From: Syngnathus acus
Lineage: Eukaryota; Chordata; Actinopteri; Syngnathiformes; Syngnathidae
Reading direction: 5' to 3'
DNA length: 64,000 nucleotides
Assembly (NCBI RefSeq): GCF_901709675.1
Contig: NC_051108.1
Coordinates: 5,428,631-5,492,630, forward strand
Both the position numbers and the translations under genes were made by a program. Positions 13,281 to 26,649 of the stretch are shown here, in pieces. The notes beneath the pieces are model-generated. The model was not told where the DNA came from and did not search any database. It worked only from the letters and a program-made list of their open reading frames with translations. Positions within the stretch are counted from its first letter, which is position 1; each line of letters begins with the position of its first letter.

Positions 13281-14482
13281 AGTAGTAACTGGGAAACTTG
13301 GGAAACTGTTGACAGTTCAATTAAAATCTGACCGCATGCAGTGAACTTTCAAAGAAAACAATGAATGATTGTTCGTGGCATTGAAATAAACGGATTGTTA
13401 AAAACATGACATTCATTTGACAAATAATTTCCTGGAATCTAACAACTGAGGGTGCACGCCTTGGGTGTGTTTAGAGTAGACCTTATGATGCTGGTGGAGA
13501 CTCCTCAAGTGTTTTTTTAGGGCAGGTGACTGTGGAGCATGAGAGTGGAGCAAAAAATAATAATTTGTCCGTGTCAGATTATTGTTTCATGGGTTTGAAG
13601 TGAACAACTCCTATTATTGTTGCTACGGGAGGTTGAGGTGGATTGGGTCCGATTGAAGCCTGTTTTTTGAGATGATAGTGATCATACGGTGTTTCAGCTT
13701 CCTGGAAACCTGAGTGTAACGAGAGATAAAATATATTCTAGCATGAAGGAGACCACCAAGCCAGATTATCTGTTTTAACTAGTTAATGACTGTTATATAC
13801 GGCTGTGGCTGTTTGCTAAGAAAGAGGTGTGTGCGTTTGTTACTATTTGTTAAATTGCCTGTACTACGCTTTGCCTTGCCTATGAGAAAAATAAATGCCG
13901 TCACGGGTAGCTAATCGGTGTAATTGCCATCTCAACTACCTTTACACACACAAATAAACATGCATACGATCAAATTGTGCCCTCTGTTGTTGCATGGTTG
14001 TGTGCAGACAGGCTTCATTAACTGAGAACAGAGAGTAGAACAACCACATGTTGTTTCCAAGCAGATATTTAGGATTTAAGGAAATCCATAAAAATAGACA
14101 AGTCCGAATTTGCCACTGTAGGACGCCATCCAAACTGTAAACACAATAGAAATACAATGTGTGCATTTTGACAGAAGATGACGTAAAACTACATTCTTGA
14201 GGTCAGAGAGGCAAATAACACTATGACAAAATGAAATAACTTTCACTCAACATAGGAGGTGATCTCTGACACCACCATTCAAACAATTACAATGTCCTGT
14301 CTCAATGGACAGCTCAACCACACCTTGACTCATGTCACCTTAATGACTCACATGATGATTAGCTTACTACATGACCTCAGTCACTCTTAAAGTATTAAAA
14401 CCACCCAAATGGCATTAAACATCAGTCAGAGGCTCTAAAAAAGCTTTTTGGATGTCTTCAAGTAAAGCCCAGTTTCCCTTAT
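13281..14482. other. No gene recognised
   Basis: AT-rich sequence with no repeat that I can place and no open frame with protein-like composition. Confidence 0.35.
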
Positions 14483-14483
14483 A

Positions 14484-14780
14484 CAGTGATCTCTCGCTAC
14501 TTCGCGTTTCGTTTATCGCGGCTTCACTACATCGCGGATTTTTTTTCCAAAATTAAAAAAACATTTAAAAATCAAAAGAAATCGTCTAAATTGATGAAAC
14601 ATGTGTCTAACCTTTGGACAATGTAGTATTGCTCCAAAAGTTCGTTTACATTCCTTTAGAAGTCCGATTTCGCGTGTTAGCACGATCGCGAATTAGCATC
14701 TTTCCGCTAACTCGTTAGCCTGCCCAGTACTTCTTGTTGGTGACCGTACTTCGCGGATTTCACTTATCGCGAAAAAAAAT
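14484..14780. mobile_element. Family C MITE, right end missing (C1)
   Basis: Starts after TA with CAGTGATCTCTCGCTACTTC and runs through TTTATCGCGGCTTCACTAC and GTTAGCCTGCCCAGTACTTC. It ends at CACTTATCGCG without the terminal block seen in C2. It is closely related to C2, 500 bp away in the same orientation. Confidence 0.85.
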
Positions 14781-15295
14781 TCCACCTTTCCTAATATAGT
14801 AATGCTCAGTTTTTTTTGTCAGTCAATCAAACTACTAAAAATGGTTTCCAATGTTGAACATAAAATGAAATGTCCTCAATAGCAACGCGAGACACATACG
14901 TGCAATGTTGTTTAGTCGTGTGGAACAAACAGCCTGGATGGTTGACCAACATCAGAGGAGTCAATGGCCTTCCTGGCTTCCCTCCAGACAGTAACAGAGA
15001 ACTTCTCCTCTGACCTCCTGCGTGACATCCCAGAAGGACATCCTGAAGACGAACAATGGCAGAGAACAAAACTAGCCACCGGTTCCCAAGCCCCCACTCC
15101 CACTGGCATGAAGATATTCTGGTAACTCTAGACTGACCTCCTCTGATGGTGTTTTGCCAAAAAGTATATTCCGGTAGTTTCATTTTTGTGTGCCAAAAAC
15201 ATCAATACAAAAAAAACCCCAAAACATCTGTACCATTTTAGCACTGAGATCTCTGGATTTTTTCACTCATTGATTTTCTTTCAAGGAATGAATTA

Positions 15296-15628
15296 CAGTG
15301 ATCCCTCGCTACTTCACGTTTCATTTATCGCGGCTTCAGTACATCGCGGATTATTTTTCCAAATTAAAAAAACATTTAAAACTCCAAATAAAACTTCTAA
15401 ATTGAGTAAACATGTGTCTAACCTTTAGGACAATGTAGTATTGCTCCAAATGTTCGTTTACATTCCTTAAGAAGTCAGTTTTCGCGTGTTAGCACGATCA
15501 CGAATTAGCTTCTTTCCGCTAACTCGTTAGCCTGCCCAGTACTTCTTGTTGATGACCGTACTTCGCGGATTTCACTTATCGCGGGTGGTTTTTCGAACCA
15601 GTTATCCGCGATAAACGAGGGAGTACTG
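15296..15628. mobile_element. Family C MITE, complete (C2)
   Basis: 333 bp, TA-flanked, with inverted ends CAGTGATCCCTCG / CGAGGGAGTACTG and internal inverted TTATCGCGG / CCGCGATAA blocks. Non-coding. The TA target suggests a Tc1/mariner-related transposase in trans (inference). Confidence 0.88.
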
Positions 15629-16108
15629 TACTCTACTTTCCAATTCTTCCCAGAACATTAAAGTACTTGTTGAACTGTTCCCTATTTTGCAGTTCAACAC
15701 CTGTTGCTGCTCTGTCCCTCACAGAGATCTGGATTTGATGTACTCTCCCTCCTATTTATTTGACTTAACACATCTGCTAAACAGCAATGTTCAAGAAAGA
15801 TCACACATTGTTAGTGCAGCTCTTTATCTATACCTCCCAGCAGCTTTCAGAGGGGCCTCTAATATGACAATAATAACAGTAAGGTGACTCCCTTCACTTT
15901 GACTTCGAAAAACAGCACAGTTAACGTTAAGCTTGTGCCCCCATGCTGCTGCGCCCACTGAGACAGCAGGTGTTGAGATCCTCATTCAAAACTAAAAAGA
16001 TGTGGGAACAGACAACCAATACAGAAAAGTAAAGAAAATGGCGATTCATTAGATATGCTACCAAAATAACTAATTTTATGAGCTTTTACATCATCTTACA
16101 GTTTAGCA

Positions 16109-16392
16109 CATTGATGTCAAACTCAAGGCCCGGGGGCCAGATGCGGCCCGAGAAGACAAATTTTGCATCGACTTTGTGTGATTACTAAAATTACAAATTG
16201 TCTTCACTTTTTAAAAATAGAGATATCACTAGCAATTTTTATCACCATTCATCTTTTTAAGCTATACAGTTTTCAATAGTCTCTGATATCAAAACTAGTT
16301 ATAGTTATAGAAGACGTTGACAGTCATAATGGCCCTCCGAGGTAAACTATGACTTCAATGCGACCCGTGACTAAAATGAGTTTGACACCCCT
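16109..16392. mobile_element. Family H hAT-like element (H2), adjoining H3
   Basis: From GATGTCAAACTCAAGGCCCG to GAGTTTGACACCCC. Its own target duplication is not clear, because H3 inserted at its right boundary. Orientation is opposite to H3. Confidence 0.8.
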
Positions 16393-16397
16393 TAGTG

Positions 16398-16708
16398 CAA
16401 AGGTGTCAAACTCATTTTTTGTTGCGGGCCACATCGGAGTTATGGATTCCCACATGGGGCCATTAATGACTTAAATAGAAATGAATGTGTGTGGATATTA
16501 TCACATACATACAACAGAATTTTTCAATTTATTTTGAAATTGGGATTATAGCAAAATTGTTGCAATATCTCATTGTTATCAAAAGGAAAGACAAGTTAGA
16601 ATTTTGGTATTTTAACAAGAAACACCGAGTTGACACTAATTTTGCGGGCCACATAAAATGATGTGGCGGGCCGAATCTGGCCCCCGGGCCTTGAGTTTGA
16701 CACCTGTG
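16398..16708. mobile_element. Family H hAT-like element (H3) with 8-bp TSD (7/8)
   Basis: Starts CAAAGGTGTCAAACTCA and ends TTTGACACCTGTG. It is flanked by CCTTAGTG (16390-16397) and TCTTAGTG (16709-16716). It lies immediately beside H2, i.e. it landed at the edge of an existing copy. Confidence 0.85.
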
Positions 16709-16900
16709 TCTTAGTGGGATTACAATATAAGAAATGATTTCTTAACTGCTTTAAAACAAAGTGGCTACACTCCCATTTTCCTTATGTGTCATCTGCATTG
16801 TGGCGAACAATACTGGGAAGCAAATATAGTACATGAGCCGAGGGGCGGCAGGAAGGATAGAAGTTAATTTGCTTCCTCACTCGTCATGGTCTCCATGCTA

Positions 16901-16905
<5 letters not shown>

Positions 16906-16951
<46 letters not shown>
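16906..16951. repeat. (GA)n microsatellite
   Basis: An uninterrupted GA dinucleotide run of about 46 bp. Confidence 0.97.
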
Positions 16952-19900
16952 CTGGCACTAACACGCTAGCTTCCTCATGTTTTCTCATCCGTAGGGTGGG
17001 AACGTACATGATGTCCACAAAAACACAACCACACCACAAACGTGTGCTATTTAACGATTTCGAAAGTGGCAATTCCCACCAATATGACGCCTCCTAACGT
17101 TTCATTGGTTGCGTGTGTCACACCGTGCGGTATTTGTGTTTGACTTAAATATTCCCTCACTATCTTTATTTGACTTAGTTCCAAGATTCCAGCCTCTCAC
17201 ACAATGACCACTGGGCCAACTGTTGCTAACAGACAAACCAATTGAATGACTTTTTCCACAACGTTGTCTCGTTTTCCATTTTGTGACATTGTTAACTTTG
17301 TGCTGTGATTATCAGTCACAAACTTTTTGTGATTATCAGTCACTAAATGTTTTAAGTTTAATGGGTTTGGCTTGAGAGGGAAAGATACTGAGCCAACACT
17401 TTATAGAACCTCATTTTATTGCAATTACAAGAGTTCATGAAGTAATGGGCTTGCTCACGAGTTCATGAGGTTCATGGAGATTCTGTTTGACCTAGAAAAC
17501 GGATCAACATTTGTGTTCATTTTATGACATGGTTTCACGCAAATGCTCGGCGTGTAGTCATTCCCAAACTTAAAGAGTTGGACGGGGCGCCGTATAAAAA
17601 TCTGAAAATCATCTAACTTCCACCACACAACCTGGAATCAGTAATTCCCAAATACTTTAAGTGCAGAAACGTCAATGTTGTCTACTCGAATAAAATGATC
17701 ACAACTTTTTATGCACCAAACTAACCAAACCACAGTTTAACCCTTTTGGAAATTTATATTTGATTACTCATGTTCTGGTATCAATGAGTTTGTATGACTA
17801 TTGGTGACGAATTTTAATAACTGCCTGTCACCCCTTTTGGTGTTGCAGGAGTATTTTGACTGAGCGCAAAAGAATGTGCTGATCGACCAAGGCTACAGGG
17901 ATTCATCATAATAACAGTCACATTCCTCTTGGCTACTGACCAGTAAGGAATGGAATGCAATTAGCACCTATTAGAGAGAGCTGCCTAGAGGAGACCTGTC
18001 AGGCTCACTGGCATGACCCTAACTCAATGCTCAGAACTTACCAGGACACTCAATCATACCCACAGCTTTGCTACATCATTGGGTTACTCCTCCAATGTAG
18101 TAATTGTCAGTTAATGACTCAGCTTTATTGGTTCTAGTCATGTTAGACTAATTTCATAAATGGTTATGTATCGGGACATATTAGCAGCATTGCTGATGCA
18201 ATCCTGTCTCTATAAGTCTATTTTAACTTTGACAGGACCTTGACCTTGAGATGATCAAATGGGGCCAAAATTTTACTGTTGATGGTTCTTGTGTACTTTT
18301 GCCGAGATTGGCCGCTGTTCACATCCCAGCATACATTGCGACATCCAGTACTGAATTTTCATCTATATTCAGGTCGTTAAATTATCATTTAAAGGTATTT
18401 ATGTTACCATAGTTTGTTGATTAAATTTGTCTTCCTTTCATGGAGATTAAACGTCAGGAATGCTATTAAGTTGGATCTGCCATCTAGTGGTGAACATTAT
18501 AATTACAACTGAAAACTGAAGTGATAGAAGCATTTTTGAGGGGATTGTCCGCTATATGCGACCCAACATTTTTTTACATGATTGTTAAAATATGACTTGA
18601 CTGAATAGTAAATGTTTTATGATGGCCATTAAGACCCAGGAATATTTATGTACTACTATTTTAGGTATTTTAAATGGCAATGGCTGTCTCATACTCAAAA
18701 CACCATTTAGTAAAGATGCTGCTGAAAAACATGCGCAGTTTGTGGAGTCACTGACTTCCCATCATCTGCCTTCCATTATGGAATCAGAATAAATGTAGTT
18801 GGTAATGGAATTTTCCCGAAATAATCATGTGCTTTTCAGTACAAAAGTTCATTAGCTTTAACAGTCTGTTGAATGTTAGTTTAATTCCTACCAAATTTGC
18901 CAGTGAAGTAAAACTGAAAAAAAGTATATTCTTTGCCACAACAGCAACAAAACTAAGTTGATAAAAAAAATGGAAGTGTTTACTAAACGAAGCTACGGCT
19001 AGCATATTGGTTTAGATCATTTAAAATCAGTAGCATTCTTGTTCCAGTTCAGAACAGTTCCGAATTCCAGAAAATTTTAAGTTCTACGGAAAATATGTTC
19101 CATCAAACGAACAAGATGCATTTTAAGTGATTAAGACTTTAAAAGCACACTTTTGAGATATGCAGTTAAACTAACAACGCAGCTACATTCGTTTTACAGT
19201 ATTGTATACACACAAACGGACACACACACACACACAATATACACCGGCATATCTGAAGGCAGAATGAGTAGTAAATGTGACAGTGCACAGAGTTGTTAAA
19301 GAAATTAGTTAATCTTCAGGCAGGGGTCACTCAGTCACCTGTAAAGACATTAAATGATGCTCAAAACAAAGAGGCCGCTGATAAGGATTAGTTAGTGTCA
19401 GGCTGGCAAGCAATGGAAAGCTGATAATGTGTCTATGTATGTCGAGCCTGTTACTGTAACACAGACTTTCAGATTAGGCTAGCTAGAAGAACACAGGAAC
19501 GGGAAATAAGTTTGACCTCCTTTTGGGAATTTCGAAAGGAGCTATTCCGGCAATCCCTTTGAGACGAACATTGTGATATTTAAATAAATATCTCGTGTCA
19601 TTCATCTTCTTAGACTTATCCGAGGTTAGGTCACATGGGGGAAGCGGCCTAAGCAATACTTCCCTCTACCTAGCTACTTGGTCAAGCTTTTCCAGGGGGT
19701 TCACGACGTTAAAAAAAAATGACAACAATGGAAGTTCTTTTTAAAATTATTTTGTTTGACTTGTTTTCAAAACCATGTTTTTATCTTATTTTAAAATAAC
19801 ATTAACCATAATTTAATTTACTTCACATTTGAGTTGGAGCAAGTTTAGAGTCGTAGGCTTGATTAATTATTTTGTAAATTGAGAAAAAAAAATGAATGTG

Positions 19901-22900
19901 TGACAGTACTAATAAAAAAAGAACTTTTTATCAGACAGAAACCTGAATAACTCAAGTGACTCTCAACCACTGGCTCACTTGAGTGAGTGACTCAGAGTAA
20001 CTCAAATATATAAAATGAACCTAGTTTATAGCAACACTACATTATTTTTTATTTTTTTTACAATTTGCTCAGAAGAAGAGAAAAAAGATCCAACCGTTAT
20101 GTCCGGCAAATGTAAAAGGAAGTTTGTGCTTTGGCTTTGATTAATTGGCAATGTAATGTTTACCATTAGCCTTGTGGACCTCCGTGACCAAACACCAAAT
20201 AGCCCATCTGATGTTATGCAACCATCGGCAACAAAAGCACCATGGAACTTTTATTTTGGATGTGCCTGGGAAAACGTGAAAAGAACACAGAGAAGCCTTG
20301 CGTCCATGCAGCCTCTTTAGGCCCCTTACTGACAGAGACCCAGCCAAAGTTGGAATGAAAAGCTCAAATTGCCTCACATTTAGAACAGCAAAGAGCCTTC
20401 AAACCCTTTTAAATCTCACAATCTTTCTGTTCACTTTTATGAAAAGGTAACACTGTGGACTTATTCGATTTAGGATAAAAAAAATGTATTCACTATATGT
20501 TTATTTATTCTTTGGGGAAAAGCTCAATTGAGCAATAATTTGATATAAACAGTGGTTAGCATTTATTGCTAGCAAGGCCTTCTCTGCTAGCCTTAAATCG
20601 ACCTCGTTGACAAACTGCAGGAAGACTAATGATGCTGAAAGAAATAGTTCCATAACCTTATTTTGTCACATTAGAGAATGCCATTTTTCAAAAATCAATG
20701 AAAAACATCATTAGTGATCCTTCACAGTTATTATTATTTTATCATTGTGTGTCAGCTACTGTTTCCATTGCTGATTACACATCACTGACTTCCATATTGT
20801 GATTTATATATCCTTGTAGTATTTGGTCTTCAGTCCAAGCAATTTCTCCGTTCTCTTCTCCACCCGTGCTTAATTTGGCTTTAAATGTGGTCAGCAGGAT
20901 GTTAAATGCCGCAGTAGACCATCAGTGACAGAAGTGTTTCAACATTCCTCTGACTCAATACCACAACTTGCAGTCAACTGACACGGAAAAGTATTTTGAT
21001 TCATCCAAGAGAAACAAAAATAATATTGTGAAACCTTTAACCATAATTGCTGGTTTGTATTTCCTCTCCAAATGCCACTACATAATTTAGTTTAGAATAA
21101 CGGCAGAAAATCTGCTATAGTGTTAATAGCTATGCTTTTTTCAAAATGCGTTGCACAGCAGCAGTTTTCAATTATGTTAATAAAGTTAACGCTCACACTT
21201 TTGAATGCATCTAAAACTGAAATTTCAACAAAAGAAACTTTTTAAGACCCAGATCACTTTTACTTTTTGCGGCCTCTGGCCTTTCGTGACAGATAACAGT
21301 TGGCTACAATCACCACCCATGTGGTTTTAGAGAATTCCATTCAGCCACAGGATATAATCAATGGTGTCTAGACTTCAGATTCATTCTTTTTAAGCTGACG
21401 TCAGTGTCTTAAGAACGTGGCACATTAGCGACCAATGGGCCTCCAAGGTTCTGTTGGCGTAAACCTCCATTCATCCTTTCTCTCAGTATCAAATGCTTAC
21501 AATACGTTTTATTATTATTGTCCGAACAAATATGTTTGCATATGATTGGACTGACTTTTCTTTTGCCAAACCCCAAATAAGCAGTCTCACCCATGGGCAA
21601 ATTTGGACTGCTCAATCGGACTACTATGCATGTTTTTGGAATGTGCGAGGAAACCGGAGTACTTGGAGAAATTCCACACATGCAAACTCCACACGGGGAT
21701 GGCCGGAAGTGGTACCGAACCAGTGCATCACCGTGCCGCCCCATAATTCATAATTTGAGAAATAATAGTTATCTAATAATATGCAAAAATGTCAAACTGC
21801 ATGTCATTTCTATACTTTCACTTGTCATTTCCAATGTGTTTATGGGTGTAGTCTTCACTTTGAGACAGGAAGCAAGTGATGTTCAAATTCGCTTCACATC
21901 AACCCCCTCTGGGTATGGCTATACAGTAGGGGAAAAAAAAAAAGCACTGTACCGTACGTCAGTTGGAAAAACCGTGTTTGTGTGCGTTCATCTTCAGCTC
22001 TTCCTGTCAATTCCCATGATGAGAAGTTGCTGTTGTCCCTTAGTGTGACAAGAGAGAGGGAGGGAGAGATGGAGTTAAGATTTTTTTTTTGTTGAACTTT
22101 CAGAAGAACTAAAATGATCAATGTATTTCCTGTCACTATTCCGTGTGTGTTTGCATTATTCCGGCAAACGTCATGTTTATGTACATGCGCTCATGACAGA
22201 GTGCTAGATTTAAGCCTTTGATTGACTGCAGCCGAAACCTGCACATATGGGGTGGTTAAAGCAAATGCTTGTGGTTAATAAACACTGTAGCAGGCAGTTA
22301 AATGGATCATAAACAAATGTCAAATGTTGCAAAGCCAGTAACTGAAGACAAACTGTGTTATTAACCCAAATATGTAGCGAAGTCCAAACATGTTATGGTC
22401 TGTCACTAACCTAAGATAATGTAGTGGTAAAGTCAAGCATGATAGAAAAACACTTCTCGGACACAATATAAAGCAATAAAATCAAAAGGCGGTAGAATAA
22501 AGGCGGAATGACAATTTGGTAGCAAAAAGTCAGTGTAAATTTAAACCTGCTCGGACCGTGTGTAAATTGTGGCGCAGCTGATCCAACACGATTTTGGTAA
22601 TGATGATAGCGGAGACTTAAATTGTTGTACAATGTAATGCAACATTTGAATCAATTGTAATTATGATTCTTGAGACGTTGCCAAGTGGCCTCATTAGATC
22701 AAGATTATTTAGGTCTTTTGTTCTGTTTTGAATAATACACGATGTTGGTGAAAACAACTAAGCAAACACACAGCTCTGAATAAAAGTGATGAGAGACATG
22801 AGCATGTGGAAAGCCTGAGTCTTTCGAGTCTTCTCACGCAACTACTGCTGACCATCTGGACTTTCATTACAAAGAATAATATGAATATTTTCCATGCTCC

Positions 22901-23755
22901 TTTGCTTTACAGGTATGTAGCATATGTTGGTTAGCCACACAGAATGCAAAATCATTTCAATTGACCAACTGAAACCAATGCTTGTCGCTTTGTGGTCATT
23001 TTGAGCATCAAAAAGCGATGTGATAAATGATCTCACCGGAGTTTGATCTGAACATCTGCACATTTTTTTCCATCAGCGTCATGCAAACATTTACATATTT
23101 GACGGTTTGAAACATAACAACAGAAAGACACCGAGTAGTTGTCATCAAAGAACTTTGCTTTACCACGCGAGTGTTTCGATGTTTGGTTTTTTTTAGTCAA
23201 GCCAAGATTCCAAACTACATTTTGACAATATCAGCGGAATAAGAAAACAAGTCCAACTTTGCGTTCTTAGCATTAAAATGCAACTGTACATCATGACGGG
23301 AAATATTTCTATTTGCCACTTGACAAGCTATGTTATATTACGCAACATGACCATATCTGTATTCACAGCCATAAAGTTGCAGTAGGAAAAAGCTTCTATA
23401 GTTTGTTACTGAGATCTTTTGTGAACACTGACAAGCTGGGGACATTTATTGAATGTGATGTTAAGAAGAAAATAAAAGACACGCACACACCAACACATGG
23501 ACACACTCGATTTCTCACCAAGGAAAACAGTGCTTTGCTGTTTTAATGGCGCGGACCACTGAGCCCCTCTTTGCTCTCGGTTCTCGCATCAAAAGCTGGC
23601 AGCGGTTCAGATCTTCTCTTTTCGTGCCAACTGCTGCCACACTCTCTTTCTCTCTCTTCAAGCGGGCTTCAATATTCAGAAGCCACTAATGGGTATCTTC
23701 TGGCAAAGCACTTTTCGCTTGATGCTTATTTAATGTACAGTACGTATATATATAC
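16952..23755. other. Gene-poor region with two degraded LINE-type remnants
   Basis: No exon recognised. At 19604-19705 the sequence CTTATCCGAGGTTAGGTCAC and GGTCAAGCTTTTCCAGGGGG resembles the antisense of a LINE ORF tail common in fish. At 21640-21742, ACATGCAAACTCCACACGGG and CACCGTGCCGCCCC match a very frequent fish retroposon segment. A CTCF-like core lies at 18476-18490. Confidence 0.4.
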
Positions 23756-24311
23756 ACCGTATTGGCCCGAATATACGACTGTGTTTTTTGCATTGAAATA
23801 AGACTGAAAAAGTGGGGGTCATCTTACATTCGGGGTGTAGACATTATACCCATTTACAACGCTAGATGGCCCCAGATATCTTTAAAGCGAATGCTGAACT
23901 TAACTCCCCAGGCCAAAGCGAACCCCTGTCACGAAGAATAAAAATAAAAATAGTGGTAGCACGAAGAAGAAAAATAAATAGCGGTAAGAAATAAAAGAAA
24001 ATAAGAGAAGAGATAACCGAAAATGGAAAAACCAGAAGCCATTCATTTACAAATGTGATTGCACTTTAGTTTACAGATTTAAATGTTCAGATATTAAGAT
24101 GTGTTACAGTTTTGGCATGATTTGAATGAGGCAAAATAACATGCTTTTTCTCTCGAATATATTGTTAGAATCATTTGTTTCAGATGTACTGTAATTATTT
24201 TCTGTATAAAAATTAAATTTGGTGTTCAAAAAGTCTTTTTTCAAACTTGAGTCTTGAAAAAGAGGGGGTCGCCTTATAATCAGTGTCGTCTTATATTCGG
24301 GCCAATACGGT
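23756..24311. mobile_element. MITE with ACCGTATTGGCCCGAATATA inverted termini
   Basis: A 556-bp element whose left end ACCGTATTGGCCCGAATATA is repeated inverted at the right end (24285-24311, CTTATATTCGGGCCAATACG). Flanks are TA-rich. The sub-terminal regions include GTGGGGGTCATCTTACATTC and GAGGGGGTCGCCTTATAATC. There is no coding capacity. The CCGTATT start and CTTATA blocks suggest kinship to family A. Confidence 0.88.
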
Positions 24312-24360
24312 ATATATGAAGCTACAGTAAAACTCAGTTTGGATGACCCTTTTCCATTAC

Positions 24361-24496
24361 ATAAGGAAACGAGGAAATATGTCAAAATGCCAATACAACA
24401 ATCAACCATGCAACCCTTCTTATCCTACATAAGGAAACAAGCAAATATGTCGAAATGCCAATAGAACAGTCAACCATGCAACCCTTCTTATCCTTA
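24361..24496. repeat. 68-bp tandem duplication
   Basis: ATAAGGAAACGAGGAAATAT at 24361 recurs as ATAAGGAAACAAGCAAATAT at 24429; the CAACCATGCAACCCTTCTTA stretch is also repeated. A few substitutions separate the copies. Confidence 0.85.
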
Positions 24497-24658
24497 CAAT
24501 GCTTAACGAAACACACACAGAAAGTCTTTTTAAAGAAACCGTGTGACCTTGTCACATGAAAAACAGGCCAATTGCATTGGCGGCAGCTTGTTTCCAATTT
24601 CCACCCTAATTGGACCACTGCAGTATGAAATTAAATAAGACATGAGAAGACCTAATCC

Positions 24659-24750
24659 ACAGGTGTCAAACTCAAGGCTCAGGGGCCAAATGCGGCCCGC
24701 AAAGACATATTGTGGATCAACTTGATGTGTCAATACTAAAATATGTGCTA
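24659..24750. mobile_element. Truncated family H hAT-like end (H4)
   Basis: CACAGGTGTCAAACTCAAGG and GATGTGTCAATACTAAAAT match the left part of H6; the right part is missing. Confidence 0.75.
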
Positions 24751-26328
24751 GCTATAGATAATGGAAGGATTATATCATACCGAGTGGTATAATAAAATCT
24801 AAAACCTAAGTATCCAAAAATGCTTCTCTCTTTGCAGGGCAAACAAAATGAAGTGAGGCAATCATCAGTCTTTATTACAAAGCCATTGATCAAGCCTAGC
24901 TCTTGATGACTCGTCGATTTTAACACACAAGCATCTGCTATCCAGAGGTACTCAGATTTTTTTTTTTTCACCAAATGTTTGAACACATTTGCATCTGGCC
25001 CGGATGGTGTGAATTGTCCTTCATCTTAATCTGTAGTCATTACACTAAATCGGACAAGAGTTACTTTACTGAGCTTTCTTTCCAAAAACTGGAGGACTGC
25101 ATCATTAAACTGCTGGGTGTAATAAATTCAGAGATTAATTACAAAGCCGATTGGTCTGAGATTACCTGTTTCTTTTTTATTGGACTATTCACTGCAGTGC
25201 ACACGCTCACATTGCCTGAAAATCAGAAACAGGTTTTTTTTTTCTCTCTCTTTGGACTTAAAACAAGGCAAAAGAAGCATTAACAGACGTGGGCAAATGA
25301 AAGTTCGCCATCAGGACACATAACGAGTGATTTCATAGAAGGGCATTTAATTGAACTGAACTCAAACCAATTTTTTTTTTCGGCTCAAGAACCAAATCAT
25401 ACATATTTCCTGAATATACTCATGAAATAAATCTGGTGTTATTTTCCATATCTGCCGAAACTCATCACGGCACCATCTTGACCACATTTATAGCAAATCT
25501 CATTGGGGAACTATTTACAACACATCAAAACTATCCTGTGAGTTTATAACGATGCTATTTCCTGGGAACATGCAGACAAGTGTAAAACACACCTGCTGTA
25601 GCAAATGTAAGGACATTGAAGGGATCAGGGTATTTCCTGAAACATTACACAGACTCCAGCGATTTAATGTAGGTCTCATGACAATTTATGCAAAGGAAAA
25701 AAAATCTCTAGGAAATAAATTCTTAAATCCTTGGGAATTAAGACATCCTGTGAATTTTCACCATGCATGATGTGAGAAAAAGGCACAGGGGGCACTTGTG
25801 GTGTGAAAGAGCATAATCACTATTTACATCTGGGAATTAGGGTCGGATAGGACCTAGTACAGCCTGGTATTGAACTTTGTACCAGTCAACACAGCAGCCC
25901 ATGGACAACCCAATTTCTCCCCCTGGGATTCTATCCATCACTGGCACTCATGTGCCCTGCTTGACCTGACTGAACACAATGAAATCAAAGCAGCCTTTTG
26001 ATTTGGTTGACATTTTTAACCTTAATGCTCCCATGGGAATACGAGCCGTTTAAATGTAGTGGCAAAATCTGAGGATTTAGTCACAGTCTAATTAGCAAGA
26101 GAAATGTCAGGTGAAGAGCACCATTTAAAAGACAATGCTGAATTACGAAACTTTTTTTTTTTTTTTTAAAAGGTCTCTCAAACAGAATTGAACTGATAAG
26201 GTCAAATATAGATCTCTTCTTTGATGCTGCTTGAACAGAGTGATGACAAATGTTTTCTTTTTCTTGGATAATATTTGCAACTGCAAATTCCTCTTTTACT
26301 TAATCACTGTTTGATAAATCATTTAAAT

Positions 26329-26649
26329 CAGGGATGTCAAACTCTTTTTTTCACGGGCCGCATTGTAGTCATAGCTTCTTTTTCTATTATGACTGTCAAC
26401 CCAAATAAATGTATGAGCACCTCATATTATATACAGTAAAAGCTACAAAACAAACTGACAAATAACTCGTTTTTCAAATCAGACGAGTACAAACTGGTCA
26501 AATATTTTTAAAAAAAGATATTAAAAGTGAAGACAATTTGCGATTCTAGTAATGACACACGAATTTGATGCACAATTTGTCTTCGCGGGCCACATAAAAT
26601 GATGTGGCGGGCCGTATCTGGCCCCCGGGCCTTGAGTTTGACACCTGTG
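26329..26649. mobile_element. Family H hAT-like element (H5) with exact 8-bp TSD
   Basis: CAGGGATGTCAAACTC to GTTTGACACCTGTG, flanked by identical ATTTAAAT octamers (26321-26328 and 26650-26657). 321 bp, non-coding. Confidence 0.93.

Noticed and set aside
24361-24496. CRISPR-like repeat-spacer array
   Set aside because: Only two adjacent copies and no spacers, in a eukaryotic genome; a simple tandem duplication explains it.
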